64,000 bases of DNA, from the NCBI RefSeq assembly GCF_018372215.1, contig NZ_JAHAJN010000001.1, forward strand, positions 62,001 to 126,000, in the 5' to 3' direction. Of this stretch, positions 25,278 through 34,686 are shown in pieces. Position 1 is the first letter of the stretch. Every line of letters begins with the position of its first letter. Made by a program: the position numbers and the translations under genes. Below the pieces are notes generated by a model that searched no databases, was not told where the DNA came from, and was given only the letters and a program-made list of their open reading frames with translations. The DNA is from Negativicoccus succinicivorans. GTDB lineage: Bacteria > Bacillota > Negativicutes > Veillonellales > Negativicoccaceae.

Positions 25278-26049
25278 GCAGAAAAAAGAAACAATTGCCA
25301 TGATTCGTTCACGTTTGGCAGAAGTACCCACCCCGGAAGAGTTATTACGCTGGAGTTTGGATGGTCGCCTGGGTGTTCGGCAGGCTTTGCAGCAATACGC
25401 GCGTCGCCAGAACAAGGTGCGTCAGGAACACGAGCGTTTACGAGCTCTCTATCGATATGAGGAGCATTGGTATGCACAAGGCAAACTGCATATTGCCGGC
25501 ACCGATGAAGCGGGACGCGGACCGGTAGCCGGTCCGGTGACGGTGGCTGCAGTTATTTTGCCGCCGCATGCTATGTTGGACGGACTCAACGATTCTAAAA
25601 AGCTTTCGGCTGTGAAGCGGGAAAAATTATTCAAAGAAATTATTGAAACTGCTGTTGCCTATAAAATTTTGCATATTCCTGTCGAAGTCATTGATTCCGT
25701 CAACATTTATCAGGCAGTACTTGACGGCATGCAGGCCGCGACTATGTCATTACAACCGGCGGCACAAGTGCTGCTGTCAGATGCCATGCCGGTTACCTTA
25801 CCGATTCCGGTGCAGGCGATTATTCGGGGCGATTCGCAAAGTGCTTCCATTGCGGCAGCCTCTATTTTGGCGAAAGTCAGTCGTGACCATTTAATGGAAG
25901 AGTTGGATATACAATATCCGCAATACGGCTTTGCTACTCATAAAGGCTATCTTACGGAACATCATTTAAGTATGTTAAAAAAATACGGGCCGTCACCGGT
26001 TCATCGTAAAAGTTTTGAACCGATTAAAAGTATGATCAATGCATTCTAA
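25270..26049 (+). CDS. rnhB: Ribonuclease HII
   Basis: A 259-residue RNase HII that removes RNA from RNA-DNA hybrids, including single ribonucleotides. The catalytic region has GTDEAGRGPVAGPVTVAAV and LNDSKKLS; further acidic residues lie in LLSDAM and IRGDSQSASIAAASILAKVSRD (quoted in part: GDSQSASIAAASILAKV). About 65 N-terminal residues precede the catalytic domain, as in the Firmicutes form. RNase HIII is also encoded (52328). Confidence 0.96.
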   Translation: MAEQKKETIAMIRSRLAEVPTPEELLRWSLDGRLGVRQALQQYARRQNKVRQEHERLRALYRYEEHWYAQGKLHIAGTDEAGRGPVAGPVTVAAVILPPHAMLDGLNDSKKLSAVKREKLFKEIIETAVAYKILHIPVEVIDSVNIYQAVLDGMQAATMSLQPAAQVLLSDAMPVTLPIPVQAIIRGDSQSASIAAASILAKVSRDHLMEELDIQYPQYGFATHKGYLTEHHLSMLKKYGPSPVHRKSFEPIKSMINAF

Positions 26050-26082
26050 TGGATGCGCAATACACCGAAGGAAGAGGTTTGC

Positions 26083-26436
26083 GTGAGTCGACATAATGAT
26101 TTAGGGGCAGAAGGGGAAGCGCTTGCCGCCTCATATTTGGAAACGCAGGGATATTGTATTCGAGCACGTAATTTTCGTAGCGGTAAGGGTGAAATCGACA
26201 TCATCGCAAGCGACGGTAACACACTTGTGTTTGTCGAAGTGAAAACACGCTCTACCGAACGTTTTGGTCTGCCGCGTGAAGCGGTCACGCCTTTTAAACA
26301 AAACATGTTACGCAAAACTGCGATGGCCTATTTAGTTCAACTGCCAAAAGAGATACCGTGCCGCTTTGACGTTGTGGAAATTCAAATACACGCCAACGGA
26401 ACCTATCAACTAAATCAGCTGAAAAACGCTTTTTAG
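26083..26436 (+). CDS. yraN: UPF0102 (YraN) endonuclease-fold protein
   Basis: A 117-residue YraN-family protein with a restriction-endonuclease-like fold. The conserved E-D-ExK pattern is visible: GAEGEALAASYL, GEIDIIASDG and VFVEVKTRS. I chose the GTG at 26083, which has GAAGAGG upstream and gives normal length; an ATG at 26053 lacks a ribosome-binding site but is possible by coupling to rnhB. Cellular role is not established; the rnhB-yraN-comM-dprA order is common. Confidence 0.88.
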   Translation: MSRHNDLGAEGEALAASYLETQGYCIRARNFRSGKGEIDIIASDGNTLVFVEVKTRSTERFGLPREAVTPFKQNMLRKTAMAYLVQLPKEIPCRFDVVEIQIHANGTYQLNQLKNAF

Positions 26437-26446
26437 GAGGAGAAAT

Positions 26447-27967
26447 ATGTTTGCACGAGTGTTTGGAGCCACCACGTTCGGATTAAGCGGACATTTGATT
26501 TTAGTCGAAGTGGATTTAGCTAACGGCTTGCCTGCGTATGATATTGTCGGCTTACCGACGCAGGCTGTTAGGGAGTCCAAAGAAAGAGTGCGCCCTGCAC
26601 TGAAAAACTCCGGGCTGGAGTTTCCGTTGCGTAAGATTACTGTGAATTTGGCTCCGGCTGATTTGAAAAAAGAAGGGGCGGGACTGGACTTAGCGATTGC
26701 GATAGGCATACTCGCAGCCGGCGGAACGTTACAACGAGAGAGCTTGGCAGATACGGTCAGTATCGGTGAACTGGCATTGGACGGCAAGGTGCGTCCCGTT
26801 AACGGTGTCTTGCCGATGGTCATTGCTGCCAAAGAATCGGGTAAAAAACGTTTTTTTGTCGCACCGCAAAATGTGCAGGAAGCTCTTTTATGTAACGGTA
26901 TTGAAGTTTATGCAGTCACTTCCTTGCGAGACTTGGTTCGTTATTTGCAAGGTGAAATCGTTTGGAAAGCGGCAGTGCCCGAATCCGAACAGGAAGATGT
27001 GCCGGAGGTGAATGAAGACTTCGCGGAGGTGCAGGGGCAAATTATGGCGAAACGCGCGTTGGAAATTGCCGCGGCTGGCGGGCATAATGTCTTAATGATC
27101 GGACCGCCGGGTTCAGGCAAAACGATGCTGGCGCGTAGAATCAATTCCATTTTGCCGCCGCTTTCACATGAAGAAGCACTGGAAGTGACTAAAATTTACA
27201 GCGTGGCAGGCTTGTTTGATGTGTCGCGGACAGCTGCATTGCACGCCCGACCGTTTCGCAGTCCGCATCATACCGTATCGACGGCAGCCTTAATCGGTGG
27301 TGGCAGCATTCCCAAGCCGGGAGAAGTCACACTCAGTCATAAAGGTGTATTGTTTCTTGATGAATTACCGGAATTTCCGCGTTCTGTTTTAGAAGTGTTA
27401 CGCCAGCCACTGGAAGATCGAGTTGTCCATATATCACGTGTGAATGCCAGCCTGACGTATCCTGCCGATTTTATTTTAATCAGTGCGATGAATCCGTGTC
27501 CCTGCGGGTTTAACGGTGATCCGGACAAAGAATGCACCTGCTCGAGCGGTGATATTCGCCGTTACTTGCGCAAAATTTCAGGACCATTGCTGGATCGTAT
27601 CGATCTGCATGTAAGTGTGCAACGACCGAAGTACACGGAACTTACCGCGACCCGTGCGGAAGAATCGTCAGAGGTCATTCGCGCTCGTGTTAAGTTGGCC
27701 CGTGAGAGACAGGCAAAACGCTTGGCTATTTACGGGATGCGCACGAACTCCCAAATGCAACATCGCCAGATTAAAGAAACATGTGGAATGACACCACGTG
27801 CGCAACAAATTCTGGCGGATGTATTTAATCGTCTGCATTTAAGTGCACGTGCTTACGACCGAATCATAAAAGTGTCACGTACAATTGCCGATCTGCAGGG
27901 CAAAGACATCATCGATGCGGAGCAAATTGCGGAAGCAGTAAGTTACCGTGCACAAGACAAGGAGTAG
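26447..27967 (+). CDS. comM: ComM/YifB family Mg-chelatase-like AAA+ ATPase
   Basis: A 506-residue protein with an N-terminal Lon-protease-like fold (SIGELALDGKVRPVNGVLP) and a central AAA+ domain: Walker A MIGPPGSGKTMLARRI, Walker B VLFLDELPEF. A Cys cluster (NPCPCGFNGDPDKECTCS) is present. ComM of transformable bacteria is a branch-migration helicase in natural transformation; the adjacent dprA fits this role. AGGAGG precedes the ATG. Confidence 0.93.
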   Translation: MFARVFGATTFGLSGHLILVEVDLANGLPAYDIVGLPTQAVRESKERVRPALKNSGLEFPLRKITVNLAPADLKKEGAGLDLAIAIGILAAGGTLQRESLADTVSIGELALDGKVRPVNGVLPMVIAAKESGKKRFFVAPQNVQEALLCNGIEVYAVTSLRDLVRYLQGEIVWKAAVPESEQEDVPEVNEDFAEVQGQIMAKRALEIAAAGGHNVLMIGPPGSGKTMLARRINSILPPLSHEEALEVTKIYSVAGLFDVSRTAALHARPFRSPHHTVSTAALIGGGSIPKPGEVTLSHKGVLFLDELPEFPRSVLEVLRQPLEDRVVHISRVNASLTYPADFILISAMNPCPCGFNGDPDKECTCSSGDIRRYLRKISGPLLDRIDLHVSVQRPKYTELTATRAEESSEVIRARVKLARERQAKRLAIYGMRTNSQMQHRQIKETCGMTPRAQQILADVFNRLHLSARAYDRIIKVSRTIADLQGKDIIDAEQIAEAVSYRAQDKE

Positions 27968-28026
27968 AGAAGTGTTATGATTTCTACTCGAAGGAATAAA
28001 CTATTTTATTTAAGTCGGTGAATAAA

Positions 28027-29124
28027 ATGGACATGAAAAGGGAAGAAGTATACGCGGCGGCGCTGCAAAAGACGGCGTATGTAGGTGCGGTCAAATTACG
28101 TCAACTGATTCGTTTTTTCGGTAGTTTCGAAGCGATTTGGCAAGCTTCCGAAAAGGCGTTACTGGCATCCCATACATTAGGGCCTAAATCGCTCGCAGGA
28201 TTTTTGGCGCAACGAAAAATGATTGAACCCGAAAAGATTTGGGAGGCCAATCAAAAATGGGGCGTCATCTTACTGACCTTTCAAGATGCCGATTTTCCCA
28301 AACGTTTACAGAATGATCCTCATGCGCCGGCCATACTTGCATATCGTGGTACGTGGCGAGAACCGGAAAAAGCGATCGCCATCGTCGGTTCGCGCAAGCC
28401 GACGCCGTATGGGATTAATGCCGCGCGTTTGTTTGCCGGAGAGCTGAGTAAGGCAGGTGTTGCTATCATCAGCGGCGGTGCACGCGGTATAGATTCCACA
28501 AGTCATCGGGCTGCGCTTCCTGACGGGTATACGATTTGTGTGTTGGCTTGTGGTTTGGATATTCCCTATCCGCCGGAAAATAAGTCATTATTTGATGAAA
28601 TCGCGCAACACGGTGTAGTGATATCGGAATATGCGTTGGGAACCAAACCGTTGGGGCGACAATTTCCGGCACGCAATCGCATCATCAGCGGATTAAGCGA
28701 CGGGGTGTTGGTTATTGAAGCGGCGAAACGCAGCGGCACATTGATTACGGCAGACTTTGCTTTGGAGGCGGGGCGTGATGTATTCGCGGTTCCAGGCAGC
28801 ATTTTTTCACCGATGTCGGTGGGCACGCATCACTTATTGCGACAAGGAGCGGCGTTGGCCGCGGAGCCAAACGATATTTTACGCGAATATAATTGGTTGG
28901 ATACGGAGCGTGAAGTGGGCTCGGTAACCGGTCCGGATTTGACACCGACCGAGGAATTAGTGTACCGTTGTTGCCAGTTGGAGAAAACAGTCGACATGGA
29001 TACGATTATTCTTCGTTCCGCTTTACACCCGACAGAAGCGAACTATATATTGCTACAATTAGAATTAAAAGGACTTATACAACAATGTGGAAATCAAAAA
29101 TATATGGCAATGATTTCCAGATAG
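28027..29124 (+). CDS. dprA: DNA-processing protein DprA
   Basis: A 365-residue DprA/Smf that loads RecA on incoming single-stranded DNA in transformation. The Rossmann-like core has IVGSRKPTPYGINAARLF, ISGGARGIDSTSH and FPARNRIISGLSDGVLVIE. An N-terminal helix-hairpin-helix-like part and a C-terminal winged-helix domain are present. Starts at 28018 (GTG), 28027 (ATG) and 28033 (ATG) are all in frame with no strong ribosome-binding site. The stop overlaps the topA Shine-Dalgarno. Confidence 0.94.
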   Translation: MDMKREEVYAAALQKTAYVGAVKLRQLIRFFGSFEAIWQASEKALLASHTLGPKSLAGFLAQRKMIEPEKIWEANQKWGVILLTFQDADFPKRLQNDPHAPAILAYRGTWREPEKAIAIVGSRKPTPYGINAARLFAGELSKAGVAIISGGARGIDSTSHRAALPDGYTICVLACGLDIPYPPENKSLFDEIAQHGVVISEYALGTKPLGRQFPARNRIISGLSDGVLVIEAAKRSGTLITADFALEAGRDVFAVPGSIFSPMSVGTHHLLRQGAALAAEPNDILREYNWLDTEREVGSVTGPDLTPTEELVYRCCQLEKTVDMDTIILRSALHPTEANYILLQLELKGLIQQCGNQKYMAMISR

Positions 29125-29133
29125 GAGGCAGCA

Positions 29134-31305
29134 TTGTCCATTAAACGCACAATTTCAATCGGACGCAAAAACAGTGCCGGTAAGCCGGCTGTTGTCAAGG
29201 CACCGAAATGGGAGCGCACACCGAATCCGAGCGGGAAACATCTCGTGATTGTGGAGTCTCCCGCCAAGGCGAAAACGATTGAAAAAATTCTCGGTAAAAA
29301 TTATAAAGTTATGGCCAGCATGGGACATTTGCGCGATTTACCGAAAAACTCGCTCGGTGTCGATGTGGACAACGGATTTATGCCGCGGTATACGAATGTT
29401 TCCGATCGCCATGATGTAATTTCCCATTTACGTGCGGAAGCTAATAGATCGCGCGATGTTATCCTCGCCACTGACCCTGACCGCGAGGGAGAAGCTATTT
29501 CTCATCATTTGTCGGTGCTGTTGGATGTTCCGGCGGATGAGAATGTGCGAATTACATTTAATGAAATTACGCCGCATGCGATCAAAGAAGCGATCGCCCA
29601 GCCGCGTCCGATTGATGAGCAGAGAGTAGATGCTCAACAGGCACGTCGGGTTCTTGACAGGCTTGTCGGTTATAAATTAAGCCCTTTTCTTTGGAAAAAA
29701 GTATTTCGCGGTCTAAGCGCGGGACGCGTGCAGTCGGTGGCAGTGCGTTTGATTTGTGAACGCGAAGAAGAAATCAAGGCATTTGTACCGGAGGAATACT
29801 GGTCTATTGAAGCCAATTATCATGCCGGCAAAGGCAAATCATTTACCGCCAAGGTAGTTCGGTATGACGACAAAGAGTTGGCCGTTGCGCAGGAAAGCGT
29901 CGCCAGCGACTTAGTCGAAGAATTGAAAGCGGCGGACGCGTATGTCGAAAAACTGACACGAGGTCAGCAACGCCGTCGACCGCAAGCGCCGTTCACTACC
30001 AGTACGATGCAACAAGACAGTGTCAACCGACTGAATTTCGGTGCGCGCAAGACCATGATGATTGCGCAGCAATTGTATGAAGGTCTGGATATTCGTGGCA
30101 CTCATGTCGGCTTGATTACTTACATGCGTACCGACTCTGTACGAATCGCGGAAGAGATGCAGAAAGAAGCAAAGCAGTACATTACCGAAACTTATGGTAA
30201 AGAGTACGTACCTGAATCACCGAATAAATACTCGAAGCAACAGCAGAGTCAAGATGCGCATGAGGCGATTCGTCCGACGTCCTTAGCATATTCTCCCGCG
30301 GAAGTCGCCCCCTTTTTAAATCGGGATCAGCTGAAATTATATACGTTGATTTGGAATCGTTTTCTGGCCAGTCAAATGACGCCGCAAATTGCGCAACGTT
30401 TAACCGTGACCATTCGCGCCGGAAAATTTGAGCTGCGCGCCGTAGGCCGTCATATTATTTTTGACGGTTTCACCGCAGTTTACGGGACGAAAGATAAAAA
30501 AGAAGAAACGATTTTACCGGAGTTGCACAAAGATGATGCGCTGACGGTCAAAAAAATCGAGGCGAAACAACACTTCACGCAACCGCCGGCAAGGTATACG
30601 GAAGCAAGCTTAATTAAACTTTTGGAAGAAAAAGGAATCGGTCGCCCGAGTACATATGCGCCGATTTTGGATACCATTCAAAAACGCAACTATGTCGAAA
30701 AGCGTGATAAAGCATTTATTCCCACGGAACTGGGTTTTGTTGTGGTGGATCTTCTGAAACGCTTTTTCAGCAAGGTCGTTGATGTTAAATTCACCTCGCG
30801 TATGGAAGAGGAATTGGATAAAATTGCCGAGGGTGAACTAAGCTACGAACAACTGTTGGAAAGCTTTTACAAAGTATTTGCACAGGAACTTTCCGACGCG
30901 GAACAAAAAATCGACAAAGTGAAAGTTATGGAGCAGGAATCCGATGTTATCTGCGATAAATGCGGCGCTAAAATGATTTATAAATTTGGCAGGTATGGGA
31001 AATTCTTAGCATGCCCGAATTTCCCGGAATGTAAAAATACTAAGCCGCTTACCGATCCGATCGGTATTGCCTGTCCGAAATGCAAAAAAGGACACATCGT
31101 TCGCCGTAAATCCAAACGTGGCCGTGTTTTCTATGGTTGCGATCGGTATCCGGAATGCGATTTGGCATTGTGGAATGAACCGGTGGATCAATTTTGTAAG
31201 GAATGCGGATCGATTATGGTAAAAAAGAAGACACGCCAACGGGGCGAAGAAATTATTTGCAGCAACAAGGAGTGCCCGACGCATGGCAGCCATAAGAAAA
31301 AATGA
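29134..31305 (+). CDS. topA: DNA topoisomerase I
   Basis: A 723-residue type IA topoisomerase that relaxes negative supercoils. The TOPRIM domain begins at HLVIVESPAKAKTIEKILG, near residue 35 after a basic N-terminal extension, and has TDPDREGEAISHH. The active-site Tyr is in GLITYMRTDSVRI. Three C-terminal zinc ribbons follow (CDKCGAKM, CPKCKKGH, CKECGSIM starts). The start is TTG with AGGAGG 5 bases upstream. trmFO begins inside its end. Confidence 0.97.
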   Translation: MSIKRTISIGRKNSAGKPAVVKAPKWERTPNPSGKHLVIVESPAKAKTIEKILGKNYKVMASMGHLRDLPKNSLGVDVDNGFMPRYTNVSDRHDVISHLRAEANRSRDVILATDPDREGEAISHHLSVLLDVPADENVRITFNEITPHAIKEAIAQPRPIDEQRVDAQQARRVLDRLVGYKLSPFLWKKVFRGLSAGRVQSVAVRLICEREEEIKAFVPEEYWSIEANYHAGKGKSFTAKVVRYDDKELAVAQESVASDLVEELKAADAYVEKLTRGQQRRRPQAPFTTSTMQQDSVNRLNFGARKTMMIAQQLYEGLDIRGTHVGLITYMRTDSVRIAEEMQKEAKQYITETYGKEYVPESPNKYSKQQQSQDAHEAIRPTSLAYSPAEVAPFLNRDQLKLYTLIWNRFLASQMTPQIAQRLTVTIRAGKFELRAVGRHIIFDGFTAVYGTKDKKEETILPELHKDDALTVKKIEAKQHFTQPPARYTEASLIKLLEEKGIGRPSTYAPILDTIQKRNYVEKRDKAFIPTELGFVVVDLLKRFFSKVVDVKFTSRMEEELDKIAEGELSYEQLLESFYKVFAQELSDAEQKIDKVKVMEQESDVICDKCGAKMIYKFGRYGKFLACPNFPECKNTKPLTDPIGIACPKCKKGHIVRRKSKRGRVFYGCDRYPECDLALWNEPVDQFCKECGSIMVKKKTRQRGEEIICSNKECPTHGSHKKK

Positions 31306-32608
31306 AGTGATTACCGTCATCGGTGCCGGACTGGCGGGGTGTGAAGCCGCTTGGCAGGCAGCGCAAGAAGGAGTACGTGTTCGCTTACTGGAAATGAAAC
31401 CGAAACGGTATACACCGGCACACACTTTGCCGCATTTTGCCGAACTCGTTTGCAGCAATTCGTTGCGTGCGGCAGAAATTACGAATGCGGTAGGACTTTT
31501 GAAGGAAGAAATGCGGCAATTGAATTCGCTTATCATGCAGGCGGCTGATACGCATCAAGTGCCGGCCGGCGGTGCACTTGCCGTTGATCGGGAAGGCTAT
31601 GCGCAGGCAGTGACCGATGCGATCAAAAACCATCCCTTGATCGAAGTGGTTACGGAAGAGGTCATGTCCATCCCGGAAGACGGTATTGTAATCGTTGCCA
31701 CCGGTCCGCTTACGGATGGTAAGTTAGCGGAGTCGATCGCAGCATTCAGCGGGGAAGACTATTTCCACTTTTTTGATGCCGCGGCGCCAATTGTGTATTT
31801 AGAGTCATTGAACCAAGATATAGTGTATCGCGCTTCGCGTTACAATAAAGGTCCGGCAGCATATCTCAACTGTCCATTCAATAAAGAAGAATATTTGCGC
31901 TTTCGCGAAGAACTTATCGCAGCGGAGGTAGCGGGCCAACATCATTTTGAAAAAGGCGAAATATTTGAAGGCTGCATGCCGATTGAAGTGCTCGGTAATC
32001 GCGGAGAAGATACCATGCGATTCGGACCGTTGAAGCCGGTAGGTTTGCCGGATCCGCGTACGGGCGAAGAACCGTATGCGGTGGTTCAATTGCGCCAGGA
32101 TAATGCAGAAGGCACGTTATACAATCTTGTCGGTTTTCAGACACATCTGAAATGGGGCGAACAAAAGCGGATTTTCCGCATGATTCCCGGCATGGAAAAT
32201 GCGGAATTCGCGCGTTTCGGCGTAATGCATCGCAACAGCTATATTAATTCCCCAAAGCTACTTCAAGCGACATTGCAAACTAAAAAACGCCCTACCTTGT
32301 TTTTTGCGGGACAAATTACCGGCGTGGAGGGGTATGTGGAATCTGCCGCTGCCGGTTTGCTTGCCGGTCGTAACGCGGCACGTTTGCTGCATGGTAAAAT
32401 GCTTTGGGAACCGCCGGCAACAACGGCAATCGGTAGTTTGATGCAATATATCTCGACCGATAACAAAGATAACTTCCAACCAATGAATGTAAATTTCGGC
32501 TTAATCGCTCCGTTAGCTAAGCGCGTTCCTAAAAAAGAAAAGAACATGGCACTTGCTAATCGGGCCTTGGAAGCATTGCAGGTGGCGATTGCCAATGACG
32601 AAATCTGA
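31283..32608 (+). CDS. trmFO: Methylenetetrahydrofolate-tRNA (uracil-54) methyltransferase TrmFO
   Basis: A 441-residue FAD- and folate-dependent enzyme making ribothymidine at tRNA position 54. The FAD-binding GAGLAGCEAAWQAAQ, FAELVCSNSLRA, and GQITGVEGYVESAAAGLLAG are family signatures. The ATG overlaps topA by 23 bases. The topA-trmFO pair is a frequent Firmicutes arrangement. Confidence 0.97.
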   Translation: MAAIRKNEVITVIGAGLAGCEAAWQAAQEGVRVRLLEMKPKRYTPAHTLPHFAELVCSNSLRAAEITNAVGLLKEEMRQLNSLIMQAADTHQVPAGGALAVDREGYAQAVTDAIKNHPLIEVVTEEVMSIPEDGIVIVATGPLTDGKLAESIAAFSGEDYFHFFDAAAPIVYLESLNQDIVYRASRYNKGPAAYLNCPFNKEEYLRFREELIAAEVAGQHHFEKGEIFEGCMPIEVLGNRGEDTMRFGPLKPVGLPDPRTGEEPYAVVQLRQDNAEGTLYNLVGFQTHLKWGEQKRIFRMIPGMENAEFARFGVMHRNSYINSPKLLQATLQTKKRPTLFFAGQITGVEGYVESAAAGLLAGRNAARLLHGKMLWEPPATTAIGSLMQYISTDNKDNFQPMNVNFGLIAPLAKRVPKKEKNMALANRALEALQVAIANDEI

Positions 32609-32611
32609 AAT

Positions 32612-32641
32612 AAAAAATGACGTCGATTGACGTCATTTTTT
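32612..32641. terminator. Bidirectional terminator between trmFO and lgt
   Basis: A 13-bp stem (TGACGTC with GACGTCA, extended by A6 and T6) around a 4-base loop, between convergent genes and overlapping the lgt stop. Confidence 0.88.
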
Positions 32642-33448
32642 ATTGCGTTTACTCGCCTTTGTCGGAGTAGGTGGAACGGCTTTTTGCGGTTTGCGGTACG
32701 CGAAGTATACAAATGCACTCAGGGCAGCGAAAAAAGCAATAAGAGAAGTCAGTTGCGCCGACTTTAACTCCCATAGCAGTGTTCCATAATCGCCGCGTAA
32801 AAATTCCAAACCGAAGCGCGCTATTGAATACAACATAATGTAGAGCGCGAATACCTGCCCTTTGGCATGAGAGCGCAATGAATAAGCAAGTAAGATGACA
32901 AAGATCAGAACATCAATTTGGCCTTCCCAAATTTCTGCCGGCCATAGGGGTTGTGCGCCATATGTGTGATACGCAAGTGTAGTTTCGGGATATAGGATAC
33001 CAAATGAACCGCCGGTCGGATGACCGAAGGCATCACCGTTCATGAGATTCGCCATGCGTCCGACACTCTGGCCCATGACAATGGCAGGTGCAACCAGGTC
33101 GGCAAAGTCTAAAATATCGACGCGGCGTTTACGTAAATAGTACAGAGCGGCTAAAATACCGAACAATAAACCACCCTGAATGGCCATGCCGCCTTGCCAT
33201 ACAAACGGAATTTCTAAAAGGTGATCTTGGTAGTAGTCCCAGTCAAAAAAGAAAACATCCCAAAGACGACCGCCAATAATTCCCCAGAGTCCGCAGTAAA
33301 CGGTAAGATCCCAAATGTATTCCGAATAACGTCCCGCTTTGCGTGTGAAATAATAGGCAAGCAGGCCGCCGGTAATAATTCCCAGAGCAAAAAACAATCC
33401 GTAGCTGCGAATCGGAAATGAGCCGATAAAAAACAGATATTGATGCAT
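32633..33448 (-). CDS. lgt: Prolipoprotein diacylglyceryl transferase
   Basis: A 271-residue inner-membrane enzyme that adds diacylglycerol to the lipobox Cys of prolipoproteins. About seven membrane helices are visible. The family signature GQSVGRMANLMNGDAFGHPT (residues about 130-150) and RSYGLFFALGIITG at the N-terminus are present, and LRGDYG follows. AAGGAG precedes the ATG. The C-terminus ends in a basic tail (KASKRNKK). Confidence 0.95.
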   Translation of the reverse strand: MHQYLFFIGSFPIRSYGLFFALGIITGGLLAYYFTRKAGRYSEYIWDLTVYCGLWGIIGGRLWDVFFFDWDYYQDHLLEIPFVWQGGMAIQGGLLFGILAALYYLRKRRVDILDFADLVAPAIVMGQSVGRMANLMNGDAFGHPTGGSFGILYPETTLAYHTYGAQPLWPAEIWEGQIDVLIFVILLAYSLRSHAKGQVFALYIMLYSIARFGLEFLRGDYGTLLWELKSAQLTSLIAFFAALSAFVYFAYRKPQKAVPPTPTKASKRNKK

Positions 33449-33478
33449 AAATTCTCCTTAAACACTTTCAATAATCTT

Positions 33479-33484
33479 ATTATA
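33479..33484 (-). promoter_or_regulatory. -10 box candidate for lgt
   Basis: TATAAT on the minus strand, about 31 bases before the lgt start, with no convincing -35 box. Confidence 0.3.
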
Positions 33485-33560
33485 CAGCATCCATGATGAG
33501 GGCATACATGAGATGTCGATGGGCTGGATACAAAAATCGTTTAGAAGATTTTCTATATGC

Positions 33561-33566
33561 TATAAT
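33561..33566 (+). promoter_or_regulatory. -10 box candidate for mnmA-lepA-hemW
   Basis: A perfect TATAAT 26 bases before the mnmA ATG. The -35 region is weak (TTTAGA, 15 bases upstream). Confidence 0.4.
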
Positions 33567-33591
33567 AAAATGGTATGTAAGGAGGAATAGT

Positions 33592-34686
33592 ATGAGCAAA
33601 AAGCGCGTAGCGGTCGCTATGAGCGGTGGTGTTGACAGCTCATTAGTAACGGCGCGTTTGCAAGCGCAAGGTTATGATGTTATCGGTGTCACCATGCTGC
33701 TCTTTGATACCGTGAAAAATAATAAAGTAGTTGAATCTGCCGCGATTACGGATGCCAAGCGGGTAGCGGATCAATTGGCAGTGCCGCATTATGTGTTGGA
33801 TTTACGCCAATCTTTTGAAGAAAAAATTATGCAATATTTTACACAATCGTATGCTCGCGGGATTACTCCCAATCCATGTGTAATGTGCAACGATTGGATT
33901 AAATTTGGGAGTTTGTACGAGTTTAGCCGTGACCTTGACGCCGATTTTTTGGCGACAGGACACTATGCACGCGTTCTTTATAATCAAGAAAGTGACCTTT
34001 ATGAACTGCGTCGCGGTGCGGATCTGAAAAAAGATCAGTCGTATGTGTTGTATCATTTAAACCAAAAGATGTTACCCCACATTATGTTCCCGTTGGGAGA
34101 AATGCATAAGGAAGATACGCGGGCTTTGGCAAAAGAATTGAACTTACCCGTATACAATAAACCGGAGAGTCAAGATATTTGTTTTATTCCCGACAATGAT
34201 CACATCCGTTTTTTGAAAGAGCGTATTCCCGAGCAATTTGTGCCGGGAGATATTGTCGATCTTGAAGGCAATATATTAGGAGCGCATCAAGGGTTACCGG
34301 CATATACCATCGGCCAACGTAAAGGTCTTGGTGTGGCGGCAGAACATCCGTTATACGTGGTCGCTATCGATGCGGAAAATAACCGTGTCATTGTCGGCCC
34401 TAATGCGTCCATTTTCCAACGGGAAGTATGGGCGTTGGATCCGTCATTTACGGAATGGGAAACTTGCACAGAACCGTTTACCGCGCAAGCTAAAATCCGC
34501 TACGCGGCACCGGCAGCAGACTGTACTGTATATCCGGTAAAAGATGGCGTGCATGTAGTCTTTAAAGAACCGCAGCGTGCGGTAACGCCGGGCCAATCGA
34601 TTGTTTTCTATGACGGCGATCGAGTGCTTGGCGGCGCTATTATAGGACAAAATCATTGGCAAGGGGAGAACATTCGTGTCCACTGA
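33592..34686 (+). CDS. mnmA: tRNA-specific 2-thiouridylase MnmA
   Basis: A 364-residue enzyme that thiolates U34 of tRNA Lys, Glu and Gln. The PP-loop is VAVAMSGGVDSSLVTARL, and the catalytic Cys pair lies in TPNPCVMCNDWIKFG and SQDICFIPD. AAGGAGG precedes the ATG at 33592. An in-frame upstream codon at 33493 would add 33 residues that contain the promoter and are not family-like. The end overlaps lepA by 11 bases. Confidence 0.97.
   Translation: MSKKRVAVAMSGGVDSSLVTARLQAQGYDVIGVTMLLFDTVKNNKVVESAAITDAKRVADQLAVPHYVLDLRQSFEEKIMQYFTQSYARGITPNPCVMCNDWIKFGSLYEFSRDLDADFLATGHYARVLYNQESDLYELRRGADLKKDQSYVLYHLNQKMLPHIMFPLGEMHKEDTRALAKELNLPVYNKPESQDICFIPDNDHIRFLKERIPEQFVPGDIVDLEGNILGAHQGLPAYTIGQRKGLGVAAEHPLYVVAIDAENNRVIVGPNASIFQREVWALDPSFTEWETCTEPFTAQAKIRYAAPAADCTVYPVKDGVHVVFKEPQRAVTPGQSIVFYDGDRVLGGAIIGQNHWQGENIRVH

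Noticed and set aside
33493..33591. 5' extension of mnmA
   Set aside because: The extra 33 residues span the promoter region and the AAGGAGG of the real ATG.
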